A stretch of DNA of 38,191 nt. Origin: JBBDXS01 sp964418365 (GTDB lineage Bacteria; Chloroflexota; Dehalococcoidia; DSTF01; RBG-16-68-14). Shown in pieces: positions 8,041 to 16,353 of the stretch. Both the position numbers and the translations under genes were made by a program. The stretch's first letter is position 1, and each line of letters begins with the position of its first letter. The notes under the pieces were generated by a model. That model ran no database searches and was not told where the DNA came from. It saw only the letters and a program-made list of their open reading frames with translations. The stretch spans positions 1 through 38,191 of the forward strand of contig CAYQLM010000017.1 in assembly GCA_964418365.1 (NCBI GenBank), read 5' to 3'.

Positions 8041-10914
8041 TCATTCGCGCGTTGCAGCGATGGGAGCGAAAGCACCGACGAGACCCGCCCGGACGCCCTT
8101 CATGACGGCTTCTGTGCGGCTGGCCGCGTCCATCTTGCCGAGAATGTTCTGGATGTGACGAGCGACTGTTCGTGGACTGACAGTGATCGCTTCGGCGATC
8201 TCATCGTTTCGCTTCCCATCGGCCAAGACGGACAGAACTTCTATCTCGCGGCTTGTCAACCCAAACGGGTTGGCTTGTTCGGCGGGGACTAACGTTGGCT
8301 GACGGACCTGCGTCTCAAGTCCATCAAAGATCTGCTCCGCCCTCACCTCTAACGCGTTTGCCTTACGGCCGTCCCCCTTACGGCCCCTTCTTCTGCGCAT
8401 CTCAGCGTAGTCGAGATGAGTACAGGCCAGTTCCCACACGGCACCGGTGGGAGCCAATTGAGCGGTGGCGAGTTCGAAGTGTTCGATTGCCTGGTCCCAG
8501 TGCTCTAGACTACTCGCGAGCCGTCCTAGCACGCGCTGCACGGACAATGGTCGATACACCATGACGGCCGGTCTCGCTTCGGACGCCAGCGTGTCGTAAC
8601 ACTGTTGTGTCAGGTCTGCGATGTGCAAACGGGAGGCGGCGTCAGCCAATGCTGTCAGGCCCGCAACAGATCTGCGACTGGCAAGGACCTTCTTGGCGTA
8701 ACGTTGTATCAACGGCATGGCGTCGTCCTGCCTCTCCGCCCAGCACAGGGCCTGCGCCAGGTGCATGGCCGCGACCGGCCGGATCTTTCCCAGCAGCGGA
8801 AGCGCGCGACGCATTGTTTCAATGCCCTCGTTCGCAAGACCGGATAGGACAAGCGCTTGTCCCAAGATAAACTGCGTTGTTGCGAGCTGATACTTCCCCG
8901 CAAGCCTCACGCGATCGAGACGTTGCTCACATGTTCGAATCACCTTCCGCCACTGGCCTCGGTAGCCAAGCAACAGTGCGTCGCAAACGATGCTGTACGT
9001 GAGCGCCGTAGTGTCTGTCTGCTTCGCAGCTCGACGGACTGAACAGGCCAACCGCTGCGCGGCCTTCACCTTCAAGTTGGCAAGCTCGTGATGGAACAGG
9101 CTGCCAGCGAGGAGTGACGCCGCTTCGTGCCGCTCCTGGCGCTCGGCGTCCCCGATCGCGGTGCGCGCAAGGGCCCGAGCCTTCGATGTTTGACCCGTCG
9201 TGAGCAGCGCGTACGATATCCAGTACGCTATCAGCGGATCGGGGCGATCTTCCGACATCAGTTGTTGGGCCTCATCAAGAAGGGCGGCTCCTCTCGCCGT
9301 GTCACGGCGAAGGCAATGGATGCTCGCTAGCAGCGCGAGGGCGCGTGCGCGTTCCTTCTTGTCGATCGTCTCTGAGGTCAGTCCCTTCCGAAGCCACTTC
9401 TCGGAGAGTCTCAATTCGACGCGCCAGCGGTGCATTTCGCCGAGGGCAAGAGCCAACTTCGCAGCTTGAGCCTCGTCTCCAAGCTCATCGAATAGGCTTG
9501 TCGCGCTTGTCCACGCACGAATTGCTCCGGTCCAATTGCCCGTAGCCCAGAGAGTCCAGCCAAAGCGACGCAGCATTTCGGCTCGCACAGCAGTTGCCCG
9601 AGCCGGTGTCACCTTGAGTGCTAGTTCCCAAAAATCGGCGGCGTCTTCATACGCGAGGAGGCGCTCTGCCTGCTCGGCTGCGCGCGCACAGGAGTCTCCG
9701 GCAGGTAGACAAGGACGGGTTCCATAACCGAGCGCGAAGTGCCTTGCGCTCTCGCCGACGGCTGCTCGGCCCTCTGAGCATAGCCTGGCCAGAGATCGAT
9801 GAATCTTCTCGCGCGTTGCCGTTGGTAACTTCTCGTAGAGCCGGATCTGGAGCAGGGGATGAACGAAGCGATAGTCGGCACCGTTCACATTCGCCCGCTC
9901 GACGATTCTTCGACTCAGCGCCTGACCGAGGCGGTCTTCCACGTTGATGCGGTTTGCGCCAAGCACGCCAGCGACGAAGTCAGTCGAGAAAGTCACTCCA
10001 ATGGTCGACGCGACTGACAGGACTCGCCGGAGACCGCTTGGCAGCGCGGATATCCTTTGGTCGATCGCTTCGGCGACACTCACGGGCAACCGTCCCCGGT
10101 TGACAGCCCTGGTGAGGCGGTGCTCGGCCAGGAGGCCGGACTCCAGCAGGTGGTTCAGAACCTGTTGTATGAAGAGCGGATTGCCGCGTGTGAGGGCCGA
10201 CAGCGTTGCCACGTCTTCCCGGCCGAGGTGGCCGTAGCCAACGATTTGGTGGATCAGCTGTTCAATCTCGCCAATTGGTAGTGGACCGAGATGCAGCCGG
10301 TGCCCCTTGCTAATCAGACGGGTGAGCAGCTCTTCCTTGTCAGGCCCGAGCGCAACTCCGGCGCGGAGCGTGCAAATGATGGACGGCGTCTGGCAGGGGA
10401 GATCAACGATCGTATTCAACAGGAGTAACGTTCCGACGTCGGACCACTGGAGATCATCGATCCAGAGAAGTGTCTTGGACGACGCATGGCTCGCAAACCG
10501 TGAAGACCACCCCAGCAGGAAACGGGCGCGCCGGCTCCGGGCATCCTCACTCAGGTCCGCCCAGGGCCGTTCCGCCGTGTCATTGGCAAGGGCATCTAGG
10601 TCACGCTGCAATGCAGAGCCGCCGTCCGTCAATTGCCGGATCGCGAGAAGGAAAGGCCAGTACGGTCCCAGGCCAAGACCCGGATAGCACGAGCCGCGAA
10701 GGATCAGCAGACCCGCTGCTTCGGCGCGATGAACGAACTCCTCAACCAGCCGGGTCTTCCCGATCCCCATCTCTCCCTCAACTACAAAGCAGCTGGGCCG
10801 CCTGCGTCCTCCAGCGAGAAGTGAGCCTAGTTCTGATAGCTCGGCGCTCCGGCCGACGAGTGGTTGTCTGTCGAATCTGTCTGAAAACGTGTTGTTTTGG
10901 TCATTTCTGTGCAT
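8041..10914 (-). CDS. LuxR-family transcriptional regulator with AAA ATPase (MalT/LAL type)
   Basis: About 957 aa from the ATG at 10914. The frame is open to 11043; an ATG at 10926 is also possible, but GGGAG sits immediately against it and spaces better to 10914. Domains: ATPase starting LVGRSAELSELGSLL with Walker A GEMGIGKT (about residues 47-54) and Walker B LLWIDDLQWSD; winged-helix and TPR-like repeats; C-terminal LuxR helix-turn-helix (FGLTSREIEVLSVLADGK, then NDEIAEAITVSPRTVARHIQ). By family this is a signal-gated ATP-dependent DNA-binding activator in the cytoplasm. It is transcribed divergently from the 11060 gene with about 145 bp between, so it may control that gene or itself. Ligand unknown. 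Confidence 0.92.
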   Translation of the reverse strand: MHRNDQNNTFSDRFDRQPLVGRSAELSELGSLLAGGRRRPSCFVVEGEMGIGKTRLVEEFVHRAEAAGLLILRGSCYPGLGLGPYWPFLLAIRQLTDGGSALQRDLDALANDTAERPWADLSEDARSRRARFLLGWSSRFASHASSKTLLWIDDLQWSDVGTLLLLNTIVDLPCQTPSIICTLRAGVALGPDKEELLTRLISKGHRLHLGPLPIGEIEQLIHQIVGYGHLGREDVATLSALTRGNPLFIQQVLNHLLESGLLAEHRLTRAVNRGRLPVSVAEAIDQRISALPSGLRRVLSVASTIGVTFSTDFVAGVLGANRINVEDRLGQALSRRIVERANVNGADYRFVHPLLQIRLYEKLPTATREKIHRSLARLCSEGRAAVGESARHFALGYGTRPCLPAGDSCARAAEQAERLLAYEDAADFWELALKVTPARATAVRAEMLRRFGWTLWATGNWTGAIRAWTSATSLFDELGDEAQAAKLALALGEMHRWRVELRLSEKWLRKGLTSETIDKKERARALALLASIHCLRRDTARGAALLDEAQQLMSEDRPDPLIAYWISYALLTTGQTSKARALARTAIGDAERQERHEAASLLAGSLFHHELANLKVKAAQRLACSVRRAAKQTDTTALTYSIVCDALLLGYRGQWRKVIRTCEQRLDRVRLAGKYQLATTQFILGQALVLSGLANEGIETMRRALPLLGKIRPVAAMHLAQALCWAERQDDAMPLIQRYAKKVLASRRSVAGLTALADAASRLHIADLTQQCYDTLASEARPAVMVYRPLSVQRVLGRLASSLEHWDQAIEHFELATAQLAPTGAVWELACTHLDYAEMRRRRGRKGDGRKANALEVRAEQIFDGLETQVRQPTLVPAEQANPFGLTSREIEVLSVLADGKRNDEIAEAITVSPRTVARHIQNILGKMDAASRTEAVMKGVRAGLVGAFAPIAATRE

Positions 10915-11059
10915 GCGTGCCGACATCTCCCAGAGCGATGATCCACCTAGCCTTCGTGACAGGTCCGATGCGGAGTCCAAATCTAGCACAACATCGAAAC
11001 ACCAGTCACGTTGACACCTTACGGCACAGCACGGACGAACCATGCATGGAGGAGGAGAG

Positions 11060-11440
11060 ATGGCAGTACCAGTGTGCGAAGCGGCGATGGCGACGATGAA
11101 TGTCCTGTGTCAAACCCCGCTGATTCTGAACGACGGGCACGAAATCCTTGCTCAGCTCCGAGAACGCGAGCCGATCGCCGACATCGCGGCGAGTGTCGGT
11201 AGGAAGTTCGGCGGGCGCGGCATGGACGACGCGATTCGGGACTTGGCTAGACGCTGGCCTCCGGCGCACATGGAGGCTGTCGGCCGTATCGTCGAGTGGG
11301 CACTGGAGAAGCTCGACACCGAAGAACGGATCTCGATCAAGTGGAAGGGCGACGCGGACAGCCCTGAAGTCGTGACTCGATTCGAGCTGCGCGGGAGCGA
11401 TCTCCTGATCGAATTCGCGCACCCGCCGGGTGCCGTCTAG
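11060..11440 (+). CDS. Conserved hypothetical protein (126 aa)
   Basis: The ATG at 11060 has a strong ribosome binding site (ggaggaggagag directly before it), better than the ATG six codons upstream. The protein is soluble, mixed alpha/beta: a helical first part (HEILAQLREREPIADIAASV, then DDAIRDLARRW) and a strand-rich end (ERISIKWKG, VTRFELRG, LLIEFAHPPGAV). No enzyme motif is evident. It lies divergent to the LuxR-ATPase regulator and is a candidate target of it. Confidence 0.75.
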   Translation: MAVPVCEAAMATMNVLCQTPLILNDGHEILAQLREREPIADIAASVGRKFGGRGMDDAIRDLARRWPPAHMEAVGRIVEWALEKLDTEERISIKWKGDADSPEVVTRFELRGSDLLIEFAHPPGAV

Positions 11441-12249
11441 ACGACTTCAGGCGATTCAGCAGACAGTCCGTGCCGCCCAACCGATCCCCTTGTCCCGACT
11501 CGAAGTCGCCGGTCGTTTGTTACGGAGCAGTGGAAGCCCTAGCGGGCGACATGCCCCTGCGCGGATGGTTAGTGCTCGAAGCCGAAGTTGAGGTGGAGTC
11601 CGGCTACGTCCTTCGCATCTATGTTAGCGGTGGCCTGCCAGGACTACGCGCCTATCTTCGGAGGGTACTCACCGGAGTAGCGATCGGGCACTTGCACTGC
11701 TGCGGCCTCTCTTCCGAGCGAGGCGAATACGGCGCTGGAGTTCCCTTGCTTGTTCGGAGCGCCGTCGCGCAAGTCAGTCTGTCATTCGCGCGGCGGAAAA
11801 TTTCAATTCACCGAAAGGGCTTCTTTAGGAGAGACGCGATGGCACTTCATCGGCGAATTCATGAGATGCGGCAAGTTCATGACAATCCGGCGCCGTGCGC
11901 CGTCGTGCAGGTGCATGGAAGTACGCATCGTGGAGCTGACCAACGGCGTTGCTCGTCGAGCGCTGGGGCTACGAGAAGTGAACGATGAGGAAGGCGAACG
12001 ACACGGCCGTTGCCTGCAGCGAAGCGTGATGATGAGCGAGAGCTTGAACCGTTGGCCTCTGGTCACAGCTCGGCCAGCGCCGTCGCTATGACATCATCGT
12101 GCGCGCTGCGGATTGTCGAGCTTGTTTCAGGCGGCTTCTGTTTCCGGCTCAGCCAGATCGCGAATGCGTGAATGTACTTCCGCCAGCGCCTTCTGCCCTC
12201 CTAGTGAGATCATCGGTCAGAGCTGACTGGGCGTGAAGGCAAACCGACA
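11441..12249. other. Stretch without a confident gene (weak, conflicting frames)
   Basis: Two overlapping + frames (11470-11988 and 11750-12091) are open, but neither resembles a family and each has protein-like composition only in part. The first is best before about 11760 (RGWLVLEAEVEVESGYVLRI), the second after about 11850 (MEVRIVELTNGVARRALGL). This hints at a frameshifted gene. An AGGAGAG precedes an ATG at 11839 in the first frame. I cannot assign a product; degraded coding DNA is likely. Confidence 0.3.
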
Positions 12250-12660
12250 ATGGACGACGAGCGCGGAGGGGAAAAGAGAGCGCAGCAGCCCGTCGCTGGG
12301 GAACCTGGTTGGTTCATGGCGATGTTGTTTCGGGGTGAGTGGATCGACTTTCACCTAGCCCACGAAGTGGGCAACGCGGCCAAGGAGGAGGAGGTTCGGC
12401 AGCTCCTCGCGGCGGAAACCCGCCATGATGAGGCTCGCTTGCGGCCCTTGGTGAACGCTAGCATGCGGCGTGTCCGACTCGAGACACTAGCCAGGCAAGT
12501 CGCAATCTGTGGGATTTACGGAAGGCAGGACCGGCGCTTTCTTGGGGATGCAAAGTACCTTCGCCGGGCTGGCGGAAGAGTCATTTTCATCGATCATGCT
12601 GGGCCTTCCCGTTCGTTGAACAGCCTAATGCGTTCCATCACGCACTTCGGCAACTTTTAG
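12250..12660 (+). CDS. Hypothetical protein (136 aa)
   Basis: ATG at 12250 with GAAGG about 11 nt upstream. The sequence is soluble and charged, with FMAMLFRGEWIDFHLAHEV, a helical Glu/Arg-rich centre and a basic C-terminal third (YGRQDRRFLGDAKYLRRAGG, then VIFIDHAGPSRS). No family recognised. It sits alone in poorly conserved DNA, so an orphan or residual gene is possible. Confidence 0.45.
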   Translation: MDDERGGEKRAQQPVAGEPGWFMAMLFRGEWIDFHLAHEVGNAAKEEEVRQLLAAETRHDEARLRPLVNASMRRVRLETLARQVAICGIYGRQDRRFLGDAKYLRRAGGRVIFIDHAGPSRSLNSLMRSITHFGNF

Positions 12661-12915
12661 ATGCTGATGCGGCCGGCGCAGGCCGCCGGCAACTCGACGA
12701 CGAAGCCCTGGAGCGACGACCTGCTCCGAACTAGCGGGGGGCGCAAGAGCCCGCCGCCGTAGACTGGTGGCAAGAGAAGGCAGCGGCAGTTAGGCCCTAC
12801 GTCCCGCATGGCACGGTCAGTACCGGACGCTATGGAAACATGATGCGTGCCATTGTCAGTTGCAAGTCCACTGCTCCTGCCGAATGAGCGTAACCGCAGC
12901 ATGGTCCGAAGACAG
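12661..12915. other. Intergenic, nothing recognised
   Basis: No frame of convincing composition, repeat or RNA-like structure is seen here. A minus-strand open frame covers it but reads as low-complexity shadow sequence and conflicts with the dockerin-like remnant that starts at its right end. Confidence 0.4.
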
Positions 12916-13190
12916 TTAGGGCGTGACGTGTGGGCAGTCGTGATTGTACTGCTTGATTGCCGAAAGGATGTCTGCCACTGTTTGTTGTCCATCAGGCGGC
13001 CCTAAAGCTCCAGCTCTGACCAGCGGGCACCGCGGTTCGGTCGGTCGCCGTCGTGTACGCAACGTTCCCCTGGTTCCTTCCATCTTGACCGACCACTTTC
13101 AGAACGTCAGCCACCGTCTGGGCGTTCGGCGTGTTGATCTTCTCAGGGTTAAAGTAGTCCCATGAGTTGAAGGGGTCTCGCAGGCCGCGC
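12916..13190 (-). pseudogene. Frameshifted dockerin-like C-terminal module, homologous to the tail of the 29979-33641 acylase
   Basis: One minus frame reads LRDPFNSWDYFNPEK, then PNAQTVADVLKVVGQ and NVAYTTATDRTAVPAG. A second frame continues LGPPDGQQTVADILSAIK and QYNHDCPHVTP before a TAA at 12916. The intact acylase ends RDPTNPWDYFNP, then NRIDDVLAVASHYGK, DLAYSTEYDRTYVG, LGPPNGQIRIDDVL and YNHDCA, so order and spacing match throughout. One frameshift near 13010 separates the parts, and nothing upstream of about 13190 encodes the catalytic portion. This is an orphan copy of a calcium-binding, dockerin-type I-like tail from a lost secreted protein. Confidence 0.75.
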
Positions 13191-13521
13191 TTACGCTAGC
13201 GGGTCGGGCCGTCGATCTCCTTGCGATAGAGGTCCACCGTCCGATCGAAGTGCGAGGCACTCTACCGGCGCACTGGCTCCGGTGTTCTGAAAGGAGGCCA
13301 CTCCGCTTCGCTGGCTCCCGGCGCTGCGTGACCCGCAGACGCTATTTCATCATCGTGTGGGCATGTTTAGTTCCTTGCCTTTTGACTTCGTTGCGCCGTT
13401 CAAGAATACTCCCTGTGGTGGACGTAGACTGGAAGGAACGACGGAGAGGCGCGAGGGCGATTGAACACGCCGACGGCCCGAGCTATGGGTGCACCACCGG
13501 CGCGCTCCAAGAGGTTCAACC
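13191..13521. other. Intergenic upstream of the ferredoxin-cyclase gene
   Basis: No convincing gene. The minus strand may carry a few more codons of the degraded secreted protein (DLYRKEIDGPTR near 13205-13235), but a stop interrupts. The AGAGG ribosome binding site for the next gene lies at its right end. No clear promoter seen. Confidence 0.4.
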
Positions 13522-14421
13522 ATGTCGAAGCTGATTCGCATCCGTTACGTCGATGGCAGGACAATCGAGGTCGAGGAGGGTACGAGCGTGCTTGAGGGGT
13601 CCGTGCGCTATGGGGTCGATCACATGCACGCTTGTGGCGGCGCAGCGCGGTGCACGACTTGCCGCATCGAGGTGTTGGACGGGCTTGAGCACTGTCCGGC
13701 GCCAAACGAGCGGGAACGTGACGTGTCAGCCATCAACGGCATCTGTAGCCCTGTGCGGCTGGCGTGTCAGCTTCGTCCGACAGGTGATATCACTGTCCGT
13801 GTTCTGATGCAAGAGCACCGGGAGGAGCCGACGCTACGAACTGAAGGAGATGCTCGCGAACTGCAGGTGGCGGTGCTGTTTGCGGACATTCGGGGGTTCA
13901 CCACGTTCGCTGAGAATCGACTTCCGTTTGATGTGCTGCACGTCCTCAACCGCTATTTCGACCGGATGGGGACGATCGTGGAACTGCACGGCGGGCGCGT
14001 GATGTCGTTCCAGGGCGACGGCATGATGTGTCTGTTCGGACTTGCCGGAGATGCCCAAGGGGCCGCCGTCTCAGCAGCGGAGACGAGCCTCAGCATGCTC
14101 GAGGCGGCCGGCGTACAGGCCGCGTACTGCGCCGATCATTTTGAGTTCGAACTGGCCATTGGCATCGGCATCGACTTCGGCAGGGCGGTGATTGGAGAGG
14201 TGGGCTACTACCGGAACTCCCAGCTCAACGCGATAGGTGACGTGGTGAACACGGCGGCTCGGGTTCAAGACTTCACGAAGGAGACAGGCTGTGCCGTGCT
14301 CGCGACGAAGGCTGTTCGGGACAGAGTGCGCGAGCGCTTCCGGTTTGGTCGCGAGTTTTCGGTCGAAATGCGTGGCAAGCGCGGCCAGCACCGTCTATAT
14401 GAACTTGTTGGTGATAGGTAG
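13522..14421 (+). CDS. 2Fe-2S ferredoxin domain fused to a class III adenylate/guanylate cyclase
   Basis: The ATG at 13522 has AGAGG 8 nt upstream; length 299 aa. Residues 1-95 are a plant-type ferredoxin domain with cluster ligands C38, C44, C47 and C82 (HACGGAARCTTC, then ACQL). Residues about 115-299 are a class III cyclase: metal Asp D122 in FADIRGFT and D166 in SFQGDGMM, and the Asn/Arg pair N243 and R247 in DVVNTAAR. At the position that normally holds the base-specifying Lys there is Ser (S162), and the partner Thr/Asp of the TAIGD motif is Asn (N236). Substrate is therefore uncertain. By architecture the cluster probably senses redox state or oxygen and gates cyclic-nucleotide synthesis in the cytoplasm. 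A monocistronic gene. Confidence 0.92.
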   Translation: MSKLIRIRYVDGRTIEVEEGTSVLEGSVRYGVDHMHACGGAARCTTCRIEVLDGLEHCPAPNERERDVSAINGICSPVRLACQLRPTGDITVRVLMQEHREEPTLRTEGDARELQVAVLFADIRGFTTFAENRLPFDVLHVLNRYFDRMGTIVELHGGRVMSFQGDGMMCLFGLAGDAQGAAVSAAETSLSMLEAAGVQAAYCADHFEFELAIGIGIDFGRAVIGEVGYYRNSQLNAIGDVVNTAARVQDFTKETGCAVLATKAVRDRVRERFRFGREFSVEMRGKRGQHRLYELVGDR

Positions 14422-14481
14422 AACCCCAGTGGCCGGGGCGTGTCCAGGAACAACCGACGTTTTGAACCAGTCTAGTGGTAG

Positions 14482-14589
14482 CCCCGACGCACGATATGTG
14501 ACAATAGCGATGCCTTAGTGTTCGAGAAGCAAGCTGGGATCACGCCAGGTATACTATTCGCCCAGCTCGAGGCCGTTGTGAGGCGTTGA
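14482..14589 (+). pseudogene. Short Cys-containing C-terminal remnant
   Basis: Right after an in-frame stop a + frame reads RRTICDNSDALVFEKQ, then GITPGILFAQLEAVVRR and a TGA. Composition is protein-like but no start codon is available, so this is the tail of a lost gene. The TICDNSD part is encoded by a motif (tgtgacaatagcgat) that recurs at 29354 (encoding TLCDNG) and 33795 (TLSDNSD). Confidence 0.3.
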
Positions 14590-14608
14590 CAGAAGGCTGC
14601 AGCGAAGA

Positions 14609-14875
14609 TCAGTTAGTTGGGCCTGAGTTTGGCTCGCCAGACGGTGCAGTTGCATCGTGGGAGCGGAGGCGAGCTCTCTGTAGTCGGACGGTGTCTCTCA
14701 ATCGGTCGATAGACGCAGCGGTCGCCGACTCGTCCTCCCGCGGCGCAGGTGCTTCCGTCCTATGGAGGCGTGGTCCTTCAAGATAATCCTGGGCCGGGCG
14801 CGAACTCGGCGCAAGCGGAGACGGTTCCGCACCGGAGTCTAACGTTCTGTGCTTTCGCCAGAACCTCAATTTCAT
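14609..14875 (-). CDS. Possible small basic protein (88 aa)
   Basis: The ATG at 14875 is preceded by AAAGG. The protein begins MKLRFWRKHRTLD, has a Pro/Ala-rich linker and an acidic-basic helix (SIDRLRDTVRLQRARLRSH). No family recognised; the short basic Trp-containing N-terminus looks like small phage or accessory proteins. The frame extends to 14965 but the ATG at 14875 fits better. Confidence 0.4.
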   Translation of the reverse strand: MKLRFWRKHRTLDSGAEPSPLAPSSRPAQDYLEGPRLHRTEAPAPREDESATAASIDRLRDTVRLQRARLRSHDATAPSGEPNSGPTN

Positions 14876-14937
14876 GGCACCTTTATTATCGGCAGAGCCG
14901 TGCACGAGGGTTAATGCGCTTCCCGCTCGAGGGGGCC

Positions 14938-15106
14938 CAACCTGGCCGGCACGCTCTTCGCCCACCGTGAGGCATGCTTGATCGTCGCGATCCGGGCGCT
15001 GGATGCTGCCCTAGCCGATCCGAAGGTGACACGGCAGGGGCTGCGCCGGCGGATGCTGGCGGCTTATGCGGCGATGGCGGAGCGCGGGCCGGAGACGGTT
15101 GGGTGA
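14938..15106 (+). pseudogene. C-terminal remnant of an unknown protein
   Basis: A + frame after a TAA reads GPNLAGTLFAHREACLIVAI, then RALDAALADPKVTRQGL and AAYAAMAERGPETVG before TGA. It is protein-like but has no start. The ending resembles KAALAAIAGQGPEAILLK encoded without a start at 35103-35160, so both may be tails of related lost genes. Function unknown. Confidence 0.35.
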
Positions 15107-15120
15107 CTAGATCTGCCAAT

Positions 15121-15143
15121 CATGGCGATATACTAGCGCCATG
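15121..15143 (+). promoter_or_regulatory. -10 element inside an inverted repeat at a leaderless start
   Basis: Perfect 7-bp inverted repeat catggcg / cgccatg (15121-15127 and 15137-15143) around a 9-nt centre that contains TATACT (15129-15134). Transcription would start about 7 nt after TATACT, at 15141, which is the A of the receiver gene's ATG, so the mRNA should be leaderless. The right arm includes the start codon. No clear -35 is seen. A protein bound to the dyad would cover the promoter. Confidence 0.55.
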
Positions 15144-15509
15144 AAGACAGTCCTCGCTGTTATAGGAGACGTCATGTTCCAGTCGCGCCTGCGGACACAA
15201 GCCCGAGCGCTCGGTTATGAAATGGCCATAGCCGATTCACTCGAGCTGGTTCGCGCCGGTCTCGAAGACTCACCCTCGCTCCTTGTAATCGACCTACATG
15301 TTGCCGGTCTCGACTGGACGCAAGCCGTCGAGGCGGCGAAGAAAAGCAGCGTGCCTGTCCTCGCCTTCGGGCGCCACACCGAGCCCCAGCTCCTGCGCTC
15401 TGCGCGCGAGGCTGGCTGCAGCCGCGTCGTCCCACGTTCCACGTTCGTGGAGCAGCTGCCGCAGCTGATCGAGGAGCTAGCCCACGAACGTTACTCGCCA
15501 TCAAACTGA
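15141..15509 (+). CDS. Stand-alone divergent receiver-domain protein (122 aa)
   Basis: The length and alternating strand/helix pattern match a CheY-like receiver: MKTVLAVIGDVMF (strand 1), SLLVIDLHV (strand 3) with a candidate phospho-acceptor Asp at D51, VPVLAFGR (strand 4), SRVVPRSTF (strand 5). The acidic pair normally after strand 1 is reduced to one Asp (IGDVMF), and the conserved Lys after strand 5 is Arg (PRST). It may be a pseudo-receiver that works by protein contact rather than phosphorylation. No output domain is attached and no histidine kinase lies nearby. The ATG overlaps an inverted repeat and appears leaderless. Confidence 0.7.
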   Translation: MKTVLAVIGDVMFQSRLRTQARALGYEMAIADSLELVRAGLEDSPSLLVIDLHVAGLDWTQAVEAAKKSSVPVLAFGRHTEPQLLRSAREAGCSRVVPRSTFVEQLPQLIEELAHERYSPSN

Positions 15510-15555
15510 GTGCGGTGCTCGCTGCGATCGCGGAGCGGGCCGGGGGCGGTCGCCG

Positions 15556-16242
15556 TCAGATCAAGCCAGGACTAGCGATCTCTTCGAGCACGCCAGGATC
15601 ATCGTTCTTGACGGAATTCGCGCGCGGAGGAACATGCGTCGCTATCAGCAAGTCTTCGCGCGCAGGAGCGAGCAGTGCGCCCAGCAGCGCTGGGTTCTTC
15701 TCCGCGAACAACCACGCATCCACGGCGTCGTCAGTCAAGATCACCGGCATCCGATCATGCACCGGCCGCAGGAGTTCGTTCGCGTCCGTGGTCACGATGG
15801 TGAACGTCCGCTCCCATCGTTCCGGCTTCGGCTGCCAGTACTCGTACAACCCGGCGAAAAGCAGGAGGCCGGCGTCGGGCCGGTGGAACCAGAGCGGCTG
15901 TCTTGCCGTCTTGGCCCCGGTCCACTCGAAGAAGCCGTCGGCTGGCACGACGCAGCGCCGCTTCTGGAGTGCTTCCTTGAATGCGCTGCGGCTTTCGAGG
16001 GTCTCCGCCCGCGCATTGATCTGCTGCGCGGCGCGCTTGTTGTCCTTGGCCCACGAATTCACCAGCCCCCAGTGGGCCGGCAAGAGTTCGCGGTCTTCGT
16101 ACTTAACACGCATGATCCAGTGCGGATCGGTCGGGGCGATGTTGTAGCGCGGACGGTAGCCTTCCAGTTCGGCGACGGGGATGCCGAGCTCGTACGCGAG
16201 CTGTTCCCTATCACGTCGGCTGAGCGTGAAACGGCCGCGCAT
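15556..16242 (-). CDS. SRAP (YedK/HMCES-like) protein with catalytic Cys2 replaced by Arg
   Basis: 228 aa from the ATG at 16242. SRAP hallmarks are present: YNIAPT (N34), INARAET (N76, R78), PADGFFEW (E106), RPVHDRMPVIL (H162), and the normal family length. Known SRAP proteins begin MCGR; the N-terminal Cys, exposed after Met removal, crosslinks to abasic sites in single-stranded DNA. Here the second codon is CGC (Arg), giving MRGRFTLS, one base from TGC (Cys). Met-Arg is also a poor methionine-aminopeptidase substrate. The rest of the active site is intact, so this is a recently inactivated copy, a non-crosslinking homologue or a base error. It is divergent from the aldo-keto reductase. Confidence 0.9.
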   Translation of the reverse strand: MRGRFTLSRRDREQLAYELGIPVAELEGYRPRYNIAPTDPHWIMRVKYEDRELLPAHWGLVNSWAKDNKRAAQQINARAETLESRSAFKEALQKRRCVVPADGFFEWTGAKTARQPLWFHRPDAGLLLFAGLYEYWQPKPERWERTFTIVTTDANELLRPVHDRMPVILTDDAVDAWLFAEKNPALLGALLAPAREDLLIATHVPPRANSVKNDDPGVLEEIASPGLI

Positions 16243-16310
16243 GCGCACGAGGATAGCAGGGAGCGCGGCTGGGCGCAGCTGCCACCGGTCGGAGGCGCCA
16301 CCGGCGTGAA

Positions 16311-16340
16311 TTGACACTCACAAGGGCTCGCTGATACCAT
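16311..16340 (+). promoter_or_regulatory. Sigma-70-type promoter of the aldo-keto reductase gene
   Basis: A consensus -35 TTGACA (16311-16316) is separated by 18 nt from a -10-like TACCAT (16335-16340). The predicted transcription start, about 16347, is some 7 nt before the ATG at 16354, so the leader is too short for a Shine-Dalgarno, fitting the lack of one. Confidence 0.55.
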
Positions 16341-16353
16341 CGCACGACTCCAC

